From contig JASANG010001427.1 of the NCBI GenBank assembly GCA_030248215.1, positions 1 through 64,000 of the forward strand: a stretch of DNA of 64,000 bases, written 5' to 3'. Positions 32,901-43,670 of this stretch are shown here, piece after piece (positions within the stretch are counted from its first letter, which is position 1; every line of letters starts with the position of its first letter). Below the pieces are notes generated by a model. The model saw only the letters and a program-made list of their open reading frames with translations. It was not told the DNA's origin and did not search any database. Source of the stretch: Enoplolaimus lenunculus (lineage: Eukaryota; Nematoda; Enoplea; Enoplida; Thoracostomopsidae). The translations under genes were made by a program, and so were the position numbers.

Positions 32901-35900
32901 CTACCTTAAGCAAATGAAACCTGGTTTACTACAAATCTACAAAGATTACATGAACAAACGCGTCATCCAATTATGGGATGAGTTACCTGGTACTTGTTTA
33001 CTTTCTTCCACAAACATGTTTCCCATGTATTTCGCAGTATTTATAAAACAGACTTAGGCTTAGGCTTAAACTTACTTTTAATCTAAGCGTAAGCTTAGGC
33101 TTAGGAACATAATAAACTGTACTAATGTGTAAAAACTTTTACCTTTTATCAAGTCAATCCTAGCGTGAGGTGAAAATATACGAGCAACCACTATTATACA
33201 CACAAAATAAATTGTCTCGAAATTTCAAAACTCTACTTTCTTAAATTTTCTAAGACATTAATGTTTTGTATTTCAGACATCAATAGCCTTAAACAGCTCA
33301 CAAATTTGTGTCTGAAATAGTTGAAACAAAATTTTCTTATATTTCAGAAATTACTAATGCTAATTTATAAGACACAAATTTATTCCTTTCAAGAAATAAT
33401 CGTCTTATATTCAAGATTATTTTTCTGATTTTTATGTATGTGAAAAAGTTTCTTCGTTTATATTTTTAAAAGAGTATTGTAGAGATGTGGATATGTCCAT
33501 CATCTCGTATAGGATTGAAAACTTAGTATGTGACATCGGGTGAGCACCGAATTCTGGTGTGAGATGCTTTTCTGCACAGTATAATGTGAGTCGATCAGAA
33601 AAAGGCGGGTGGACCCTGGAGGCGTCGCCACTGATCTATGGAATCGCTGTCCGGTAAGCCCAAAGCTCGGTGGGTGCAGAACTTGAAGGCTTTAGATCGA
33701 GAGGCTTGCTTGCGGCGTCGGACATGCAGTAATGAATAAGGTAAAATCGGGATAACTCGATAAATCTTGTGAGGCGAGCATTTGGGTGTTTTAAGCGTGA
33801 AATAGTATTGAAATAGATAGGATTGACTTGCTTAGGTCCCTTTTCATTCGGTTTACTAAGTTTTGAATACTTTTGGTGGTGTTTTACTTGGCTGAAAATA
33901 TCGAACTTACTAGTATAGGAGTTGATTAACTCTGAGAGACTTAATAGTTGATATAACTGTTTGTAAACGTGCTGAAAAGTTTAGCCCAAGCTGGATTCAG
34001 CTTGGGCAGGGCAGATTTGCCCGGTTTGCCTTAAAACTTATAAAAACTGCGGAAGATTTTCCCTAAAATTTTGTATAAAATGATATGGTGATGCATAGCT
34101 ATCGGTTACTGAATAAATCTCTTTTCATTCAGTAGTGTGTAAACAGTTTAGTTTAATTTGTTTTGTTGTTTAAGGGTTTTTAAATTTGTGAGTGTTATAT
34201 GTTTTCCTGTATGCATAGTTAGTGTTGCATGTGCACAGTGGTTAGTGAGTGACAGCGATAGTTTTGTTAGTTATAATTCGGGACTGAAATTTTGGTGTAG
34301 ATTATTTAGTTGGTTTTAATTGACGGAGTGATTTTCTTTGGGATTTTTATGCATGGTTGAAGGTAAAAGGGGGAAATCATAACCGGTCCGGGATCCGCGG
34401 ACCGGTTATGCAAAATAGATAGGAAATCTGAAATGTTTGTGTTTAGATCTGCTCAGCAGTGTTTTTGGGGTTAGCAAACTAGAAAGTTGGAAAGTTAATT
34501 TCGTGTATTTCTTGTTTGTTTTCTGAATGATTTCAAATTTTACAGTTGCACAGGCCGTCCGCCTGCGATCGCGGGTGGGTTGGTCCTGGGCTACTGGTTT
34601 AGATTTCTGTGGGTGGACAATTTTAAAACATCCGTGCTGGGCAGGTTTAAGCGCCGATCGGCCTGATCTGCCGCCGTTACCGATTCCAACATTCTCAACA
34701 CCAGAGATAATAGTAAGTGTATTTTGCAATCTATTTGCGTGTAGAATCGATTGCCGGATTCGGAATCTGATAGGTTTTAACCCAATTGCATTCAGGGATT
34801 TTTCATAATATTTATGTGATATAATTCGTCTAGTTAATTTTCAAAAATGGCTCAAGAATCCAACCCAAAAAAACCGGTGCCGTCTTTTCAAACGCTGGGC
34901 GCGGATATTCATGCAACATGCTCAACGTCTACGGGCGCACCTAGTGCGGAACGGGAAACCGATGAGGTAACTGTCAGACAGTTGTTTATATGTTATCACA
35001 CATAAGGGTCGTAAGTGTATTTTGGGCTGATCTGCCCGTGGCAAGGTGGATAATCGTATAACCGGCGGATAACGATTTCTTGCGTTCCTTCTAGTTAAAA
35101 CGCTTAGACGGGTAATTTTAGTTAACCCTAAGTTAGTATTGCGCGCTTGAGCCTAAGTTTAGTTAAAACCTCTTAGCTTAAGTTACTATTCCCTTTGGGA
35201 CGGTGCGCAGCTCGCCGTCACGCAGCCGGACGGGTCCGCCAGGTATCCGGTCATCCACCTGGTGTTTAATGTGCAAGTCGCTCTCGCGGCCTGTTTTATC
35301 GGCCCGGTTCCGTAGAAGCCCCCATCTCTGTCGTAGTGGTGATTCTTGGTTGTTTTAGTCCCGTGTAAGCCCACCGTAATAGCTGGGAGGTCCCGCCTTC
35401 ATCTCTCAGGGTGGCAGTAAAAGGGCGTTTTATCGTAGCACCTCTTTCGCCGGCGCGTCGCATCCTCCTACGGAACCGGACCCGCGGCTTTGCCGCCTAA
35501 TAAAGGTGGCTAGGATTCGGCTGATCCACTCATAGGGGTGTAACCAGTGAGTGTGGTCACTCGGGGTTTAGGGGCGTCCGCCGGGGAGTTCGGCTGTCCA
35601 GTGCACAACATCCGCTGGATGGAAACTCGTTGGCGGGATCCACGCTGGCGAGTTTCCTGAATGTGGATGGGACTGCCACTCTTCGTCGGGGGTCCCGACT
35701 CTGTTTGTTCGCTCTTACTGTGTGCACACTGGACCCTATGGACTTCGCGATTACTTCCAAGGATGTCGACCCAGGATGTACCCACTCCGGACATGGGGAG
35801 ACCTCTCGTCCTGGTTAAACGTAACATCCAGTAAAGTTAAGGGAGCTGAGAGTGGGCAGCATTCAATTTCCACCTTTATCTTTACAAGTATATATTAATC

Positions 35901-38900
35901 GAATTTCACAGATATTTCGGGTTGAGTTAAGGCTCCCACCTAACTTAAGTCTACGTTTGCACGTATCTTAGGTTGTAAAATCAGGGAATTTGGTTGAGCT
36001 TAACTCCCAATTTTGAAGGCCACCTTCTGACAAATATTGTTCCTAAAAGACATATATGTCTCAAAAATCAGCAAAACAAATCTTTTATTTCAGACATATT
36101 TTTCTTTATATTTCGGACATAGTTGTCTTGTATTTCAGAAATTTTTGTTTTAATCGTTTATGAAACACAATCTTAAATTTAAGACATATAATTGTAAAAA
36201 TTCCAGATACATATTTCTGAAAAGTTTCAGAAACTAATGTCTTGCATTCAAGACATTGTATTTCCGGAATCTAGATTAAGACAATTGTCTTGAATTTAAG
36301 AAAATATTTTGATTATTAGTTTGGTGTGCAGAAACCAAGGAAGCACAAATCTCTAAAACTAACGAATACCCCGAATTGAATCGATCTAAAAAAGCCTATA
36401 GCCAACCCAAGATGTCATATAGGCAGATAAAAATCATGGTAGGATGTCGATGTTTTGCATAACGTACCAGATTGGCCAAACTTTTGCCAAGGAATGGCAA
36501 AATTTCTTAGGTAGACTGGTTTTTTTTCGTGTTTACATTTCATCAATTACACCGCGAATCATACATCTACACGGGTTGTGCAAATATACCTTCTTAGACT
36601 TTTACCCATTTTAATTTTGTGTTTTTCAGTAAAATTACATCCACCATTACTGTTGTTGAGCAAATTTAAATTATTTAAAGTTCAATCTTATCACAAATAC
36701 CTGAATAATATGCGTTCGGTTCCCATCTTTGCCGCATTTCTTAATATTTTCAGGCCAATACTGAGTGACTGTTTTTACGACACAATCAAAAACGGCTGTA
36801 CTCGCATTCAACAAATCAATTTTATTCGAATTTTCAAGGCTTAATATAAAACGTTCTGTAGCTTTTGGCCGTTTGAGCTGAAAAATATATTTTTAACTGC
36901 TTCAAAACGGTATCACAACAATTCGTTGCCCGACAACTTGTAATCCAAAATTTCATCGACTCGACACATTCGCCGACAGTATTCAACAATGAGTAGCCTT
37001 GTTTTAATATAATAAATTTTGCAAGAGTTAATATTTTTACGGGTTTATGAATGACAATGCAACTGAGTAGAATAGTCGTATTAGTAACATTAATTTGTAT
37101 AAGTTCACGCCTTTATTTTGAATAATCGTTAATAATTTGCCGATTTTATTTTAAAACGTAGCCTGTGACGCTTTACTATTTGCTAGTGTTAAAGCCGATC
37201 CCATATATACTTTACCTTAGCGCTGAGCCTTCAGCTTAGGCTTACAGTTAGGAATATGCGTACACTGCAACAAATGGTGAGTCAAATTGACTCTCTCCAA
37301 AATAGACTTTTCCGGACTACACAAACAGAGTCAAAATTCGACTCCGCCAGTGTCAAATTTGACTAATTGAGTCGCTCGATGAGTCGAATTTGATTCTGGC
37401 GGAGTCGAACCTAACTCAGTTTGTGTAGTCCGGAAAAGCCTATTTCGGAGAGAGTCAATTTGACTCATCGTTTTTTGCAGTGTATACAAGGGTTCTGGCT
37501 TTCAACTACGCACGCGCTGTGTTCTTTTTTGGACATGAGTTTTCCGTGGAGTTTCTTCACGCGAATGCTGATTTCAGCCGAAGCTGATAAGTTTAACCTA
37601 TAACTCTGTGAACTTTTTAAAACGTTTTAACCACAAAATCAAATATTATTTAAAGTAGAGCGTTTACTTCGTCGCATTTTCTTTGGCCAAAATAATACGC
37701 ATCAGCGCCGTCCATATTGGTTCGTCCAATCATATTGTAGCCAAGTTTGCTTTCAAAACTATTGATAATACTAAAATTTAGGCAGTTAAAAATTAAAATT
37801 CGCATCAATATCCTCTTTCTGGCAAATCAATTTAAAAACTATTACCAGTTTTTATTATGTATAACCTATTTTGAACCTGGAATTGAAAATATCTCAAAAG
37901 TCACACCCACTAAACGAGCGATCTTGGTCTTCAAGTTTGTCAGTTTTCTTTTATTTAAAAATCACATTTGTCTTACCAATTCTTCCGTGAGACCTTACGT
38001 CAAAATTCATTGCTTTCTTAACTGAAGTATACTTTTCTGAATTTGACATTTAACGGATATTAAAAATTAAACTTTTGAAGCAGAAGAGAGTATTTTAGCA
38101 AGAGGTGATAATTGTATATCTAACGATGGGATTGTAGAAGAAACGAACAGATATTTGGAAAACTTAGCTGTAGAAATCATTCGACATAAAAACTAGTAAG
38201 TTAATAGAAGCTGTTGCTATAACAACGCAAGTGATGGTCTGGCCCATGTTACTTAAAGGGGCGTCCTGGTTTTTGGTGGGTCTATAAAAGAGTAGCTTTA
38301 GATTCTAGATTACATTTTTTGCTTAGGCTTAGGTTTAGGCTTAGGAATTCATTTTTGCAACGCTTAGGCTCAGGCTTTGGCATAGGAATACGCTTAATCT
38401 ACTGTTACGCCCGTTGAAGTAACAGTGGCCGGATGTCTTGTAAATGCGGTTGTGCTAAATTTCCCAAGTTGACATCAACCAATTTTAAAACTGTCGCCAA
38501 AGCGCTCTTTCACGAATTTCAGAAGAGCCAGTTCGTAAGAGTATGCAACTGTGTACATGATGTGTAGAAATGAATGCACTCAGCGACCGTTGTTATTTAG
38601 GGGTGAGGTGGTCAACTTGATCGATTAGATGTGTTTTACATTCTGAACGTACGCATAGAAGATATCAGGAGTTCTTTCGTTTATAGTTCTAGAATGTAAA
38701 TTTTGCAAACAAAGTTGTTAAATCAGCCCCTCGATCAGGGGAAGGAGTCGGCTAAAAACACAACATGCGGTGGTACATTTTGTACCATGCAAACCGCGTT
38801 ACAATTGCATACTCTTGTTGAAGCATGCGTCATTCACTCTTGCTTATAAACTCAAAGACATGATAAGCAACAAGTTTACCTCAACATCAACCATAATCCG

Positions 38901-41765
38901 AATCTACGTTCAGCGCTGTCAGTATTCCATGGTTTTCCTGCTAACTTCCATTCGACATTAAATTCGTTGCTGGATTCTTTCTGCAAGCCAGGCGCATATG
39001 ATGCGTTGATGCAGTTGGCAACTGTTTCTGCCAATCGAAAATCAGCGTTGTTGTTGATTAGGGCGATTTTGTCCGAACTTCGTAGTCTAAACAAATTAAA
39101 AATACAATCAAGGCGCCGCCAAAAAATAAACTCATGAAAATGATAAAAATTTCCAGGTTCAAGCCTAAGGTCCTGTTCATATGTGCTAACTTTAGCAGCG
39201 AGTACTCATCAAAATGATAAAAAATTTTCCGTTTCAAGCCTAAAGTCATGTTCACATGTGCAAGCTTTTTTCCAGCGAGAACTCGCTGCTAAAGCTAGCA
39301 CGAAATACATGCAGCTGTAATTTATTTGCAAGAAAACATCACTTTCACTTTGAATCTTGACATAAATTTATTTGAGTAATTCGCAGACGACTGCAATAAA
39401 TATCAAACGCCAGATATGAATATAAAAGTGTACCCAATAATCTTGAGTATAATAACTTGCAAGGCTATTCATACACTTGAATTAATTTTGGAGTATATCC
39501 ATCGACTACAAAAATCAATCACGCGTATTAATATAAAGCAGGGTGTAACCGGATATCCGTTTCCGTTTCCGGTAAAATCGGTGTCCGTTTCCGTTTTCGT
39601 TTCCGTTATACAGAAATAACGAAAAATATGCAATTTTTACGTTCAAAATTAGTTATAAATTACGTATATGTTGTAGCCCAGGTCGTAATTTATACCAATT
39701 CCGAATTGGACTAGCCTAGGGAGTAATTCTTTTTATGCAACAAGTGTACGCCTTGTGATTGGTTACTACCTTGATGCCATACTCAAATACGATTGGCTGA
39801 TGCAAATACTTCTTTCTGATTGGCTAAGTAATCGCCACCTATGGGCTACCTAACAGTTTATTTTACTGGGAAAAACGGAATCAATCAGGATTACAAGCAT
39901 CAAGTAACCAATTACAAAACGTACAGATTTATCTGCCATGAATCCGCCTTGGGCTAGACCAAGTCATAATTCCGCTTTGGACTGGTTGAACTTGAAATTG
40001 GCTGAATTACGACTTGGGCTACGACATATGTCTCGCAATTTCTTGTTACAGATATGCTACAATTGTTGTAAACGAAATAAGAATTACAAAATTTATCCAA
40101 AATTTTTAAATTTCTTGAAAGGCTGTGGAATTTATGCAGTCCTCGGTAATGTTTGCAGAAAAATAAAACATTTTTGAAACTTTTATACTTCAATATTCGT
40201 TTTCCGTCTCCGTTTCCGTTATTTTGATCAGTATCCGTTTCTGTTTAAATTTCCGTTATTTTTACTATCCGCTTACATCCTAATACAAAGGCTGTACTGT
40301 AATTTCTGGACTTGACGAGAATTTGATGCCGATACAATTTCTATTTCATCCGTTAAAATTTAAAACTTTTAAATTTACCATATCTGTTGACATGTAAAAA
40401 GTTGCTCACTGTATTTTATCTCTTTTTATGCCCTTGTGTGGCCTGTAAATGCTCGTTCAAAACGGCAAACTCACGCAATACAAACAACAGTTTCCAATGT
40501 GCACGTTTCAGCTTCTTCTGTTCGAATTTGTTCAAAGAAGCAAGCCGAAACAGATCCTTTTCGAGTCAAATTGCTTGATTTGACAAATTTATAGCCAATC
40601 GAAGACATTCCGCGAAATATGTCACACATTACTTGACGCATTTGAGCTCGCGTTTGGATGCTTATCAATGATGAAAATGGCAGTCCTAGAAAACAAGTCG
40701 AGTGTTGAAAGTTCAAAAAATTTTGGTATTTGTTTACGTCCTTCACTAAAACGTCCCACCCGCACACATAAGTTGAGTGGGTTGGAAATAGACTGAGGCT
40801 CAAAATTTATAGGCTTAACGTAGGATCTGCGTTTAGCTTTAGGCTCACCTGTAATATCAGCCAGTAGTGTTTAACCATAGACTTAGGGGAACGCTTAATC
40901 TTAGACTTAAGTTGCGGCTTAGAAATTATATGAGCAGTGGCTTCCATTGACATTTGGAAGGTTCGAGTTTTTCAGCAATGAGCGAAAAACGTTGAGAATT
41001 TAAAGAACATTATGCAGTGACTTGTGTACTTCAACTCAACTAATGCAGAACTTCAACTCAACTAATCCAGAACTCAAGCTTTAGTAATGCAGAACTTAAA
41101 CTCAACTAAATGCAGAACTCCTGCTCAACTATTGCAGAACTTCAACTCAACTAATGCAGAACTTAAACTCAACTAAATGCAGAACTCCTGCTCAACTATT
41201 GCAGAACTTCAACTCAACTAATGCAGAACTTAAACTCAACTAAATGCAGAACTCCTGCTCAACTATTGCAGAACTTCAACTCAACTAATGCAGAACTTAA
41301 ACTCAACTAAATGCAGAACTCCTGCTCAACTATTGCAGAACTTCAACTCAACTAATGCAGAACTGCAGCCACTAAAATATATATACTACCAGTTCTTTAA
41401 ATTCAGAACTCAATATACAGCAATTACTGTAAGAGAGAGCAATTAAATTCAATCAAATCTGACTCACCATTTCACACAAAAAGTGGCCAATGTTACATTT
41501 GAAGCTGTTCCGTTTCATCGCATGACTGCAATATTTCAGTTATCATTCAGATTTTGGCATAAATTAAAAATCTTACCATAAAGCTTCAACGTCCACGCTC
41601 CACAGAACTCAAACTCGTTTTCGATTCCTTGGGGCCGATTGGCAACTAAGGCTTCCCGGATAACCTGGTCCACTTTTTGTGATCCATTTATAACGCGCAG
41701 TTTATCAGGTTCAACTGAACAGCAAGCAAACAAACCGGTTGGTTTGAACCGAGATTGACAGGGAG
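26908..41765 (-). CDS. Tandem-repeat protein gene of unknown function, minus strand, multi-exon (5' end not found)
   Basis: Exons join with matching phases: 41765-41577, 40685-40475, 39086-38880, 37758-37668, 36877-36701, 32904-32670, 31652 to about 31310, 29707-28955 and probably 27122-26908. The product repeats a unit of about 130 residues: xLxGxPW, a helix with R..L...IF, GW/GY, a D-x-S strand, FFxx, then CISxNxSDKIRLIN and a helix ending WPxGI. Examples are CISMNESDRIRLIN, FILSLENSNKIDLLN and CIALRSSDKIALIN. About four and a half units are visible, then a disordered Ser/Asn-rich region (29.7-29.0 kb) and a short coiled-coil-like end. No signal peptide or membrane segment. I do not recognise the family. 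The 31.3 to 29.7 kb junction is unresolved: no phase-compatible strong donor. Introns are up to 4 kb and full of transposons. Confidence 0.7.
27146..27389 (+). other. Intron sequence, no feature
   Basis: Lies within the last intron of the minus-strand repeat-protein gene. The plus-strand ORF here is the shadow of the minus-strand frame. Confidence 0.4.
27390..27561 (+). mobile_element. TTAGGC-bearing TIR element (GTATAGAACAG subfamily), copy 2
   Basis: The ends GGGCCCGTGTATAGAACAG and (inverted) GGCCCATGTATAGAACAGGG match copy 1 at 17451. CCTAAGCCTAAGCC lies inside. Confidence 0.8.
27826..27902 (+). mobile_element. TTAGGC-family TIR element, left-end fragment
   Basis: GGCCCATTTTACTTTAAGG followed by GGTTTCTATTGGGTCTATAA and AGTAGGTTTAGAT matches the left 75 bases of the GGGGCGT subfamily. 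The TTAGGC part and right end are absent. Confidence 0.65.
28114..28321 (+). mobile_element. GAGTC fold-back MITE, copy 3
   Basis: The ends CACTGCAAAAAAATGG and CAGCAGTG (right) are flanked by AA on both sides. Arms carry GAGTCAAATTGAC and the centre is GACTATAAGTCGC-like. It is the most diverged of the four copies. Confidence 0.8.
28465..28560 (-). repeat. tRNA-related SINE-like fragment
   Basis: On the minus strand GGTCGTTAGTTTGAGACCC resembles a pol III B box and GTAGCAGTCTCGCAG precedes it, as in the element at 49240. The A box is weak. Could be chance. Confidence 0.3.
30007..30375 (+). mobile_element. ACTTAAGT-rich TIR element, copy 3 (complete)
   Basis: The left end GGGTTTCTGAAATCTTACTT and the right end (inverted) GGTTCTGAAACCATACTTAA enclose repeated ACTTAAGT words. 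About 370 bp, no ORF. Confidence 0.7.
30380..31305 (+). other. Intron sequence with TTAGGC remnants
   Basis: TTAGGCTTAATT and GCTAAGCCTAAGCG lie near 30868-30960 without clear ends. No exon could be supported in this part. Confidence 0.5.
32393..32577 (+). mobile_element. TTAGGC-bearing TIR element (GGGGCGT subfamily), complete
   Basis: The ends GGTCCATGTTACTTTAAGGG and (inverted) GGGCCAATGTTACTTTAAAG form about 24-bp TIRs. GCTTAGGCTTAGGCTTAGGC is uninterrupted inside. It lies just downstream of the exon at 32904-32670, inside the intron. Confidence 0.85.
33110..33477 (+). repeat. Left arm of an AT-rich repeat split by the LTR/leader copy
   Basis: CACACAAAATAAATTGTCTC here and the inverted counterpart near 36315 (CACACCAAACTAATAATCAA), with many TTTCAGAC/AAGACAATTG words in both, suggest one fold-back-like element interrupted at 33478. 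Confidence 0.45.
34379..34409 (+). repeat. Perfect-arm hairpin at the LTR/leader border
   Basis: ATAACCGGTCCG and CGGACCGGTTAT are exact 12-bp inverted arms around GGATCCG. In the first copy the same place (10977-10988) holds only the 12-bp palindrome ATAACCGGTTAT. Confidence 0.85.
34527..34711 (+). CDS. Trp-rich leader module, copy 2
   Basis: The frame contains RVGWSWATGLDFCGW and ends PEII just before a donor GTAAGT. An acceptor-like TTTTACAG lies at about 34545, so the real exon may start there. It corresponds residue for residue to the module at 11172-11351, with many silent differences. Confidence 0.5.
34848..34966 (+). CDS. Start-codon module of leader, copy 2
   Basis: The ATG-initiated frame MAQESNPKKPVPSF runs about 40 residues to a donor-like GTAACT. 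It is placed as the ATG module of copy 1 is. Sequence similarity to that module is weak. Confidence 0.35.
37263..37482 (+). mobile_element. GAGTC fold-back MITE, copy 4, with TA target duplication
   Basis: The ends CACTGCAACAAATGG and TTTTGCAGTG are flanked by TA at 37261-37262 and 37483-37484. Arms of about 90 bp. It lies in an intron of the minus-strand repeat-protein gene. Confidence 0.85.
38241..38430 (+). mobile_element. TTAGGC-bearing TIR element (GGGGCGT subfamily), complete
   Basis: The ends GGCCCATGTTACTTAAAGGG and (inverted) GGCCACTGTTACTTCAACGG bound it. TTAGGC runs and the shared AGATTCTAGATTACATTTTT block are present. Confidence 0.85.
39539..40282 (+). mobile_element. hAT-type CCG-rich element with nested fold-back insertion
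   Basis: It begins CAGGGTGTAACCGG and ends (inverted) TAGGATGTAAGCGG. The flanks ATATAAAG and ATACAAAG match at 7 of 8 bases, the size of a hAT target duplication. Inside, about 39671-40034, sits a second element with inverted ends GTAGCCCAGGTCGTAATT / GTAGCCCAAGTCGTAATT, flanked by ATATGT. Confidence 0.7.
41032..41367 (+). repeat. Minisatellite: 22-bp monomers in a 67-bp higher-order unit
   Basis: Three variant monomers (ACTTCAACTCAACTAATGC, ACTTAAACTCAACTAAATGC, ACTCCTGCTCAACTATTGC) alternate in fixed order about four times. It lies in the first visible intron of the repeat-protein gene. Confidence 0.9.
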
Positions 41766-42620
41766 CTTAAACCGTTTCCCATTTTCAAAATTCTTTTTTG
41801 TTTAACAAAAATAAACTTTTTAAAAATAATTTGAAGATAAGTCTTGTCTAAAATACATCGTTAGTAAACGTAAAGCCTTCGCCTAAAACCGAACAAAGTG
41901 GTCAGTTAAAAGAACCGAGATTGACAGGGAGCTTAAACCGCTTCCGATTTTCAAAATTCTTTTTTGTTTAACAAAAATAAACTTTTTAAAAATAATTTGA
42001 AGATAAGTCTTGTCTAAAATACATCGTTAGTAAACGTAAAGCCTTCGCCTAAAACCGAACAAAGTGGTCAGTTAAAAGAACCGAGATTGACAGGGAGCTT
42101 AAACCGCTTCCGATTTTCAAAATTCTTTTTTGTTTAACAAAAATAAACTTTTTAAAAATAATTTGAAGAAATCACAAACAAACCAACAACAAAAACAACA
42201 AAAAAACATAAGTCTTGTCTAAAATACATCGTTAGTAAACGTAAAGCCTTCGCCTAAAACCGAACAAAGTGGTCAGTTAAAAGAACCGAGATTGCCACAC
42301 AGGGAGCTTAAACCGCTTCCGATTTTCAAAATTCTTTTTTGTTTAACAAAAATAAACTTTTTAAAAATAATTCGAAGATAAGTCTTGTCTAAAATACATC
42401 GTTAGTAAACGTAAAGCCTTCGCCTAAAACCGAACAAAGGTGGTCAGTTAAAAGAACCGAGATTGACAGGAAGCTTAAACCGCTAAAAAAGAAAGAGATC
42501 CGACCCCCCAACCCCCCCCCCCACCCCCCCCCTTTTCCCATTTTCAAAATTCTTTTTTGTTTAACAAAAATAAACTTTTTAAAAATAATTTGAAGATAAG
42601 TCTTGTCTAAAATACATCGT
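41747..42620 (-). repeat. 166-bp tandem array carrying repeated 3' splice sites
   Basis: Units start near 41747, 41913, 42079, 42283 and 42454. On the minus strand each reads GGTTTAAG then CTCCCTGTCAATCTCGGTT, the proposed acceptor and first bases of the exon at 41765-41577. Two units carry irregular insertions, one with a long C run at about 42505-42534 that may be an assembly fault. Confidence 0.85.
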
Positions 42621-42749
42621 TCTTAACGTATCCAAAGTGTTTACGCGAAAAAGTTTAACATCTCACGCCGATGCATTTGCAACACTTTAACAAAGTCCCT
42701 ATTACACTATTCTATATTATGTGGCGAGGCGTTCTGTTGCAATATTCGT

Positions 42750-42796
42750 TTGGCCCATGTTTATTTTAAGGGCATCCCGTTTTCCGTAGGTACTGC
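42750..42796 (+). mobile_element. TTAGGC-family TIR element, left-end fragment
   Basis: GGCCCATGTTTATTTTAAGG followed by CATCCCGTTTTCCG resembles the left 45 bases of the GGGGCGT subfamily. Confidence 0.45.
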
Positions 42797-42967
42797 AAAA
42801 CAGAGGTGGCTAAGACCAGGGATGGGATTCTCTCTCACTCGCAAGTCTCGGTATTTGGCAGGTCTATGTAAAAGTAAGACAATCAGTTCGATGGTACTTA
42901 GCATACATACGAATGATTGTATAAATTTTTTGTTGAAGTTTTTTTAAATAATATTCGGTAAGTTAAA

Positions 42968-43425
42968 AAACCAGAGCCGGATGTCGATTTTTTGCCGGAG
43001 CCGGATACCCGGTAGCCAGGGTGCAACCGGAATTACAATTTACCGGAACCGGAACCGGAATTTGAAAATTTTACCGGAACCGGAAAGTGAAAAATGCATT
43101 TCACCAAAAATTTCATTTTAATCTTATTTTTTGCTCTATTATTTGTGAAATAACCTTAGTCGAACATAGGTATTTATTTTATTTGTTGTATTTTAGATTT
43201 TCGTCGTCGACTGAAGTGAAATCCACCATCAATGGCTTATATTCGGAATACAAGTGGCTTTCTAAAGAGATTCTTAAAGATTAGCAAAGTTAAAAAAACG
43301 GCCAAATTATAACACCGGAATTTTTAAATCCGGTAAAAATTTACCGGAACCGGAACCGGAAGGTGAAAAAATGCCGGAACCGGAACCGGAATTCCGGTTG
43401 CACCCTGCCGGTAGCACCCTGGTAT
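42968..43425 (+). mobile_element. Older hAT-type element remnant split by a younger one
   Basis: CCAGAGCCGG...GGATACCCGGTAGC lies left of 43017 and CCGGTAGCACCCTGG lies right of 43407. The right part is a hAT terminus interrupted by the 391-bp copy. Confidence 0.6.
43017..43407 (+). mobile_element. hAT-type non-autonomous element, 391 bp, intact ends
   Basis: The TIRs CAGGGTGCAACCGGAATT and AATTCCGGTTGCACCCTG are exact inverses. The 8-bp flanks CCGGTAGC (43009-43016 and 43408-43415) are a perfect target duplication. CCGGAACCGGAA tracts line both ends. Nearly identical to 57735-58125. The 65-codon ORF inside is not credible as a gene. Confidence 0.93.
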
Positions 43426-43670
43426 ATACTACAAGTTTATCAGTAATACTACAAACGATTTTCACCCGACTGGTAGGTAAATATTCAATGCTAAATTGAA
43501 CCAAACATCAGATATCCGTTCACTTCCTAACTACAAATTATTAAGTAATTTCGAATTCACCATGGCCTTATTTTAGTAGAATTCGTAACTACTAAACCCG
43601 GCACTATCAATGCTGATTTAAGAACAAACAGACACACTTTACCGGCAACTACCGTCAGACAAGATCTTAC

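Larger units (their letters stand above)
33478..36030 (+). mobile_element. Second LTR plus leader copy of the gypsy-type family (no pol)
   Basis: It starts TGTAGAGATGTGG, close to the LTR start at 10195. An AATAAA lies near 34111. The hairpin at 34379-34409 and ATGCAAAATAG mark the LTR/leader border as in the first copy. Two exon-like modules follow at 34527-34711 and 34848-34966. From 35.1 to 35.85 kb is a GC-richer stretch without a recognised frame. The copy is incomplete and lacks pol. The right end is uncertain (AATAT near 36030 resembles AGTAT at the left edge). Confidence 0.6.

Noticed and set aside
41032-41367. CRISPR-like array
   Set aside because: The monomers are contiguous without unique spacers and the genome is eukaryotic. 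It is a minisatellite.
43087-43284. 65-codon ORF repeated almost unchanged at 57805-58002
   Set aside because: Its conservation follows from the recent copying of the whole 391-bp hAT-type element. There is no start context, domain or excess of silent changes.
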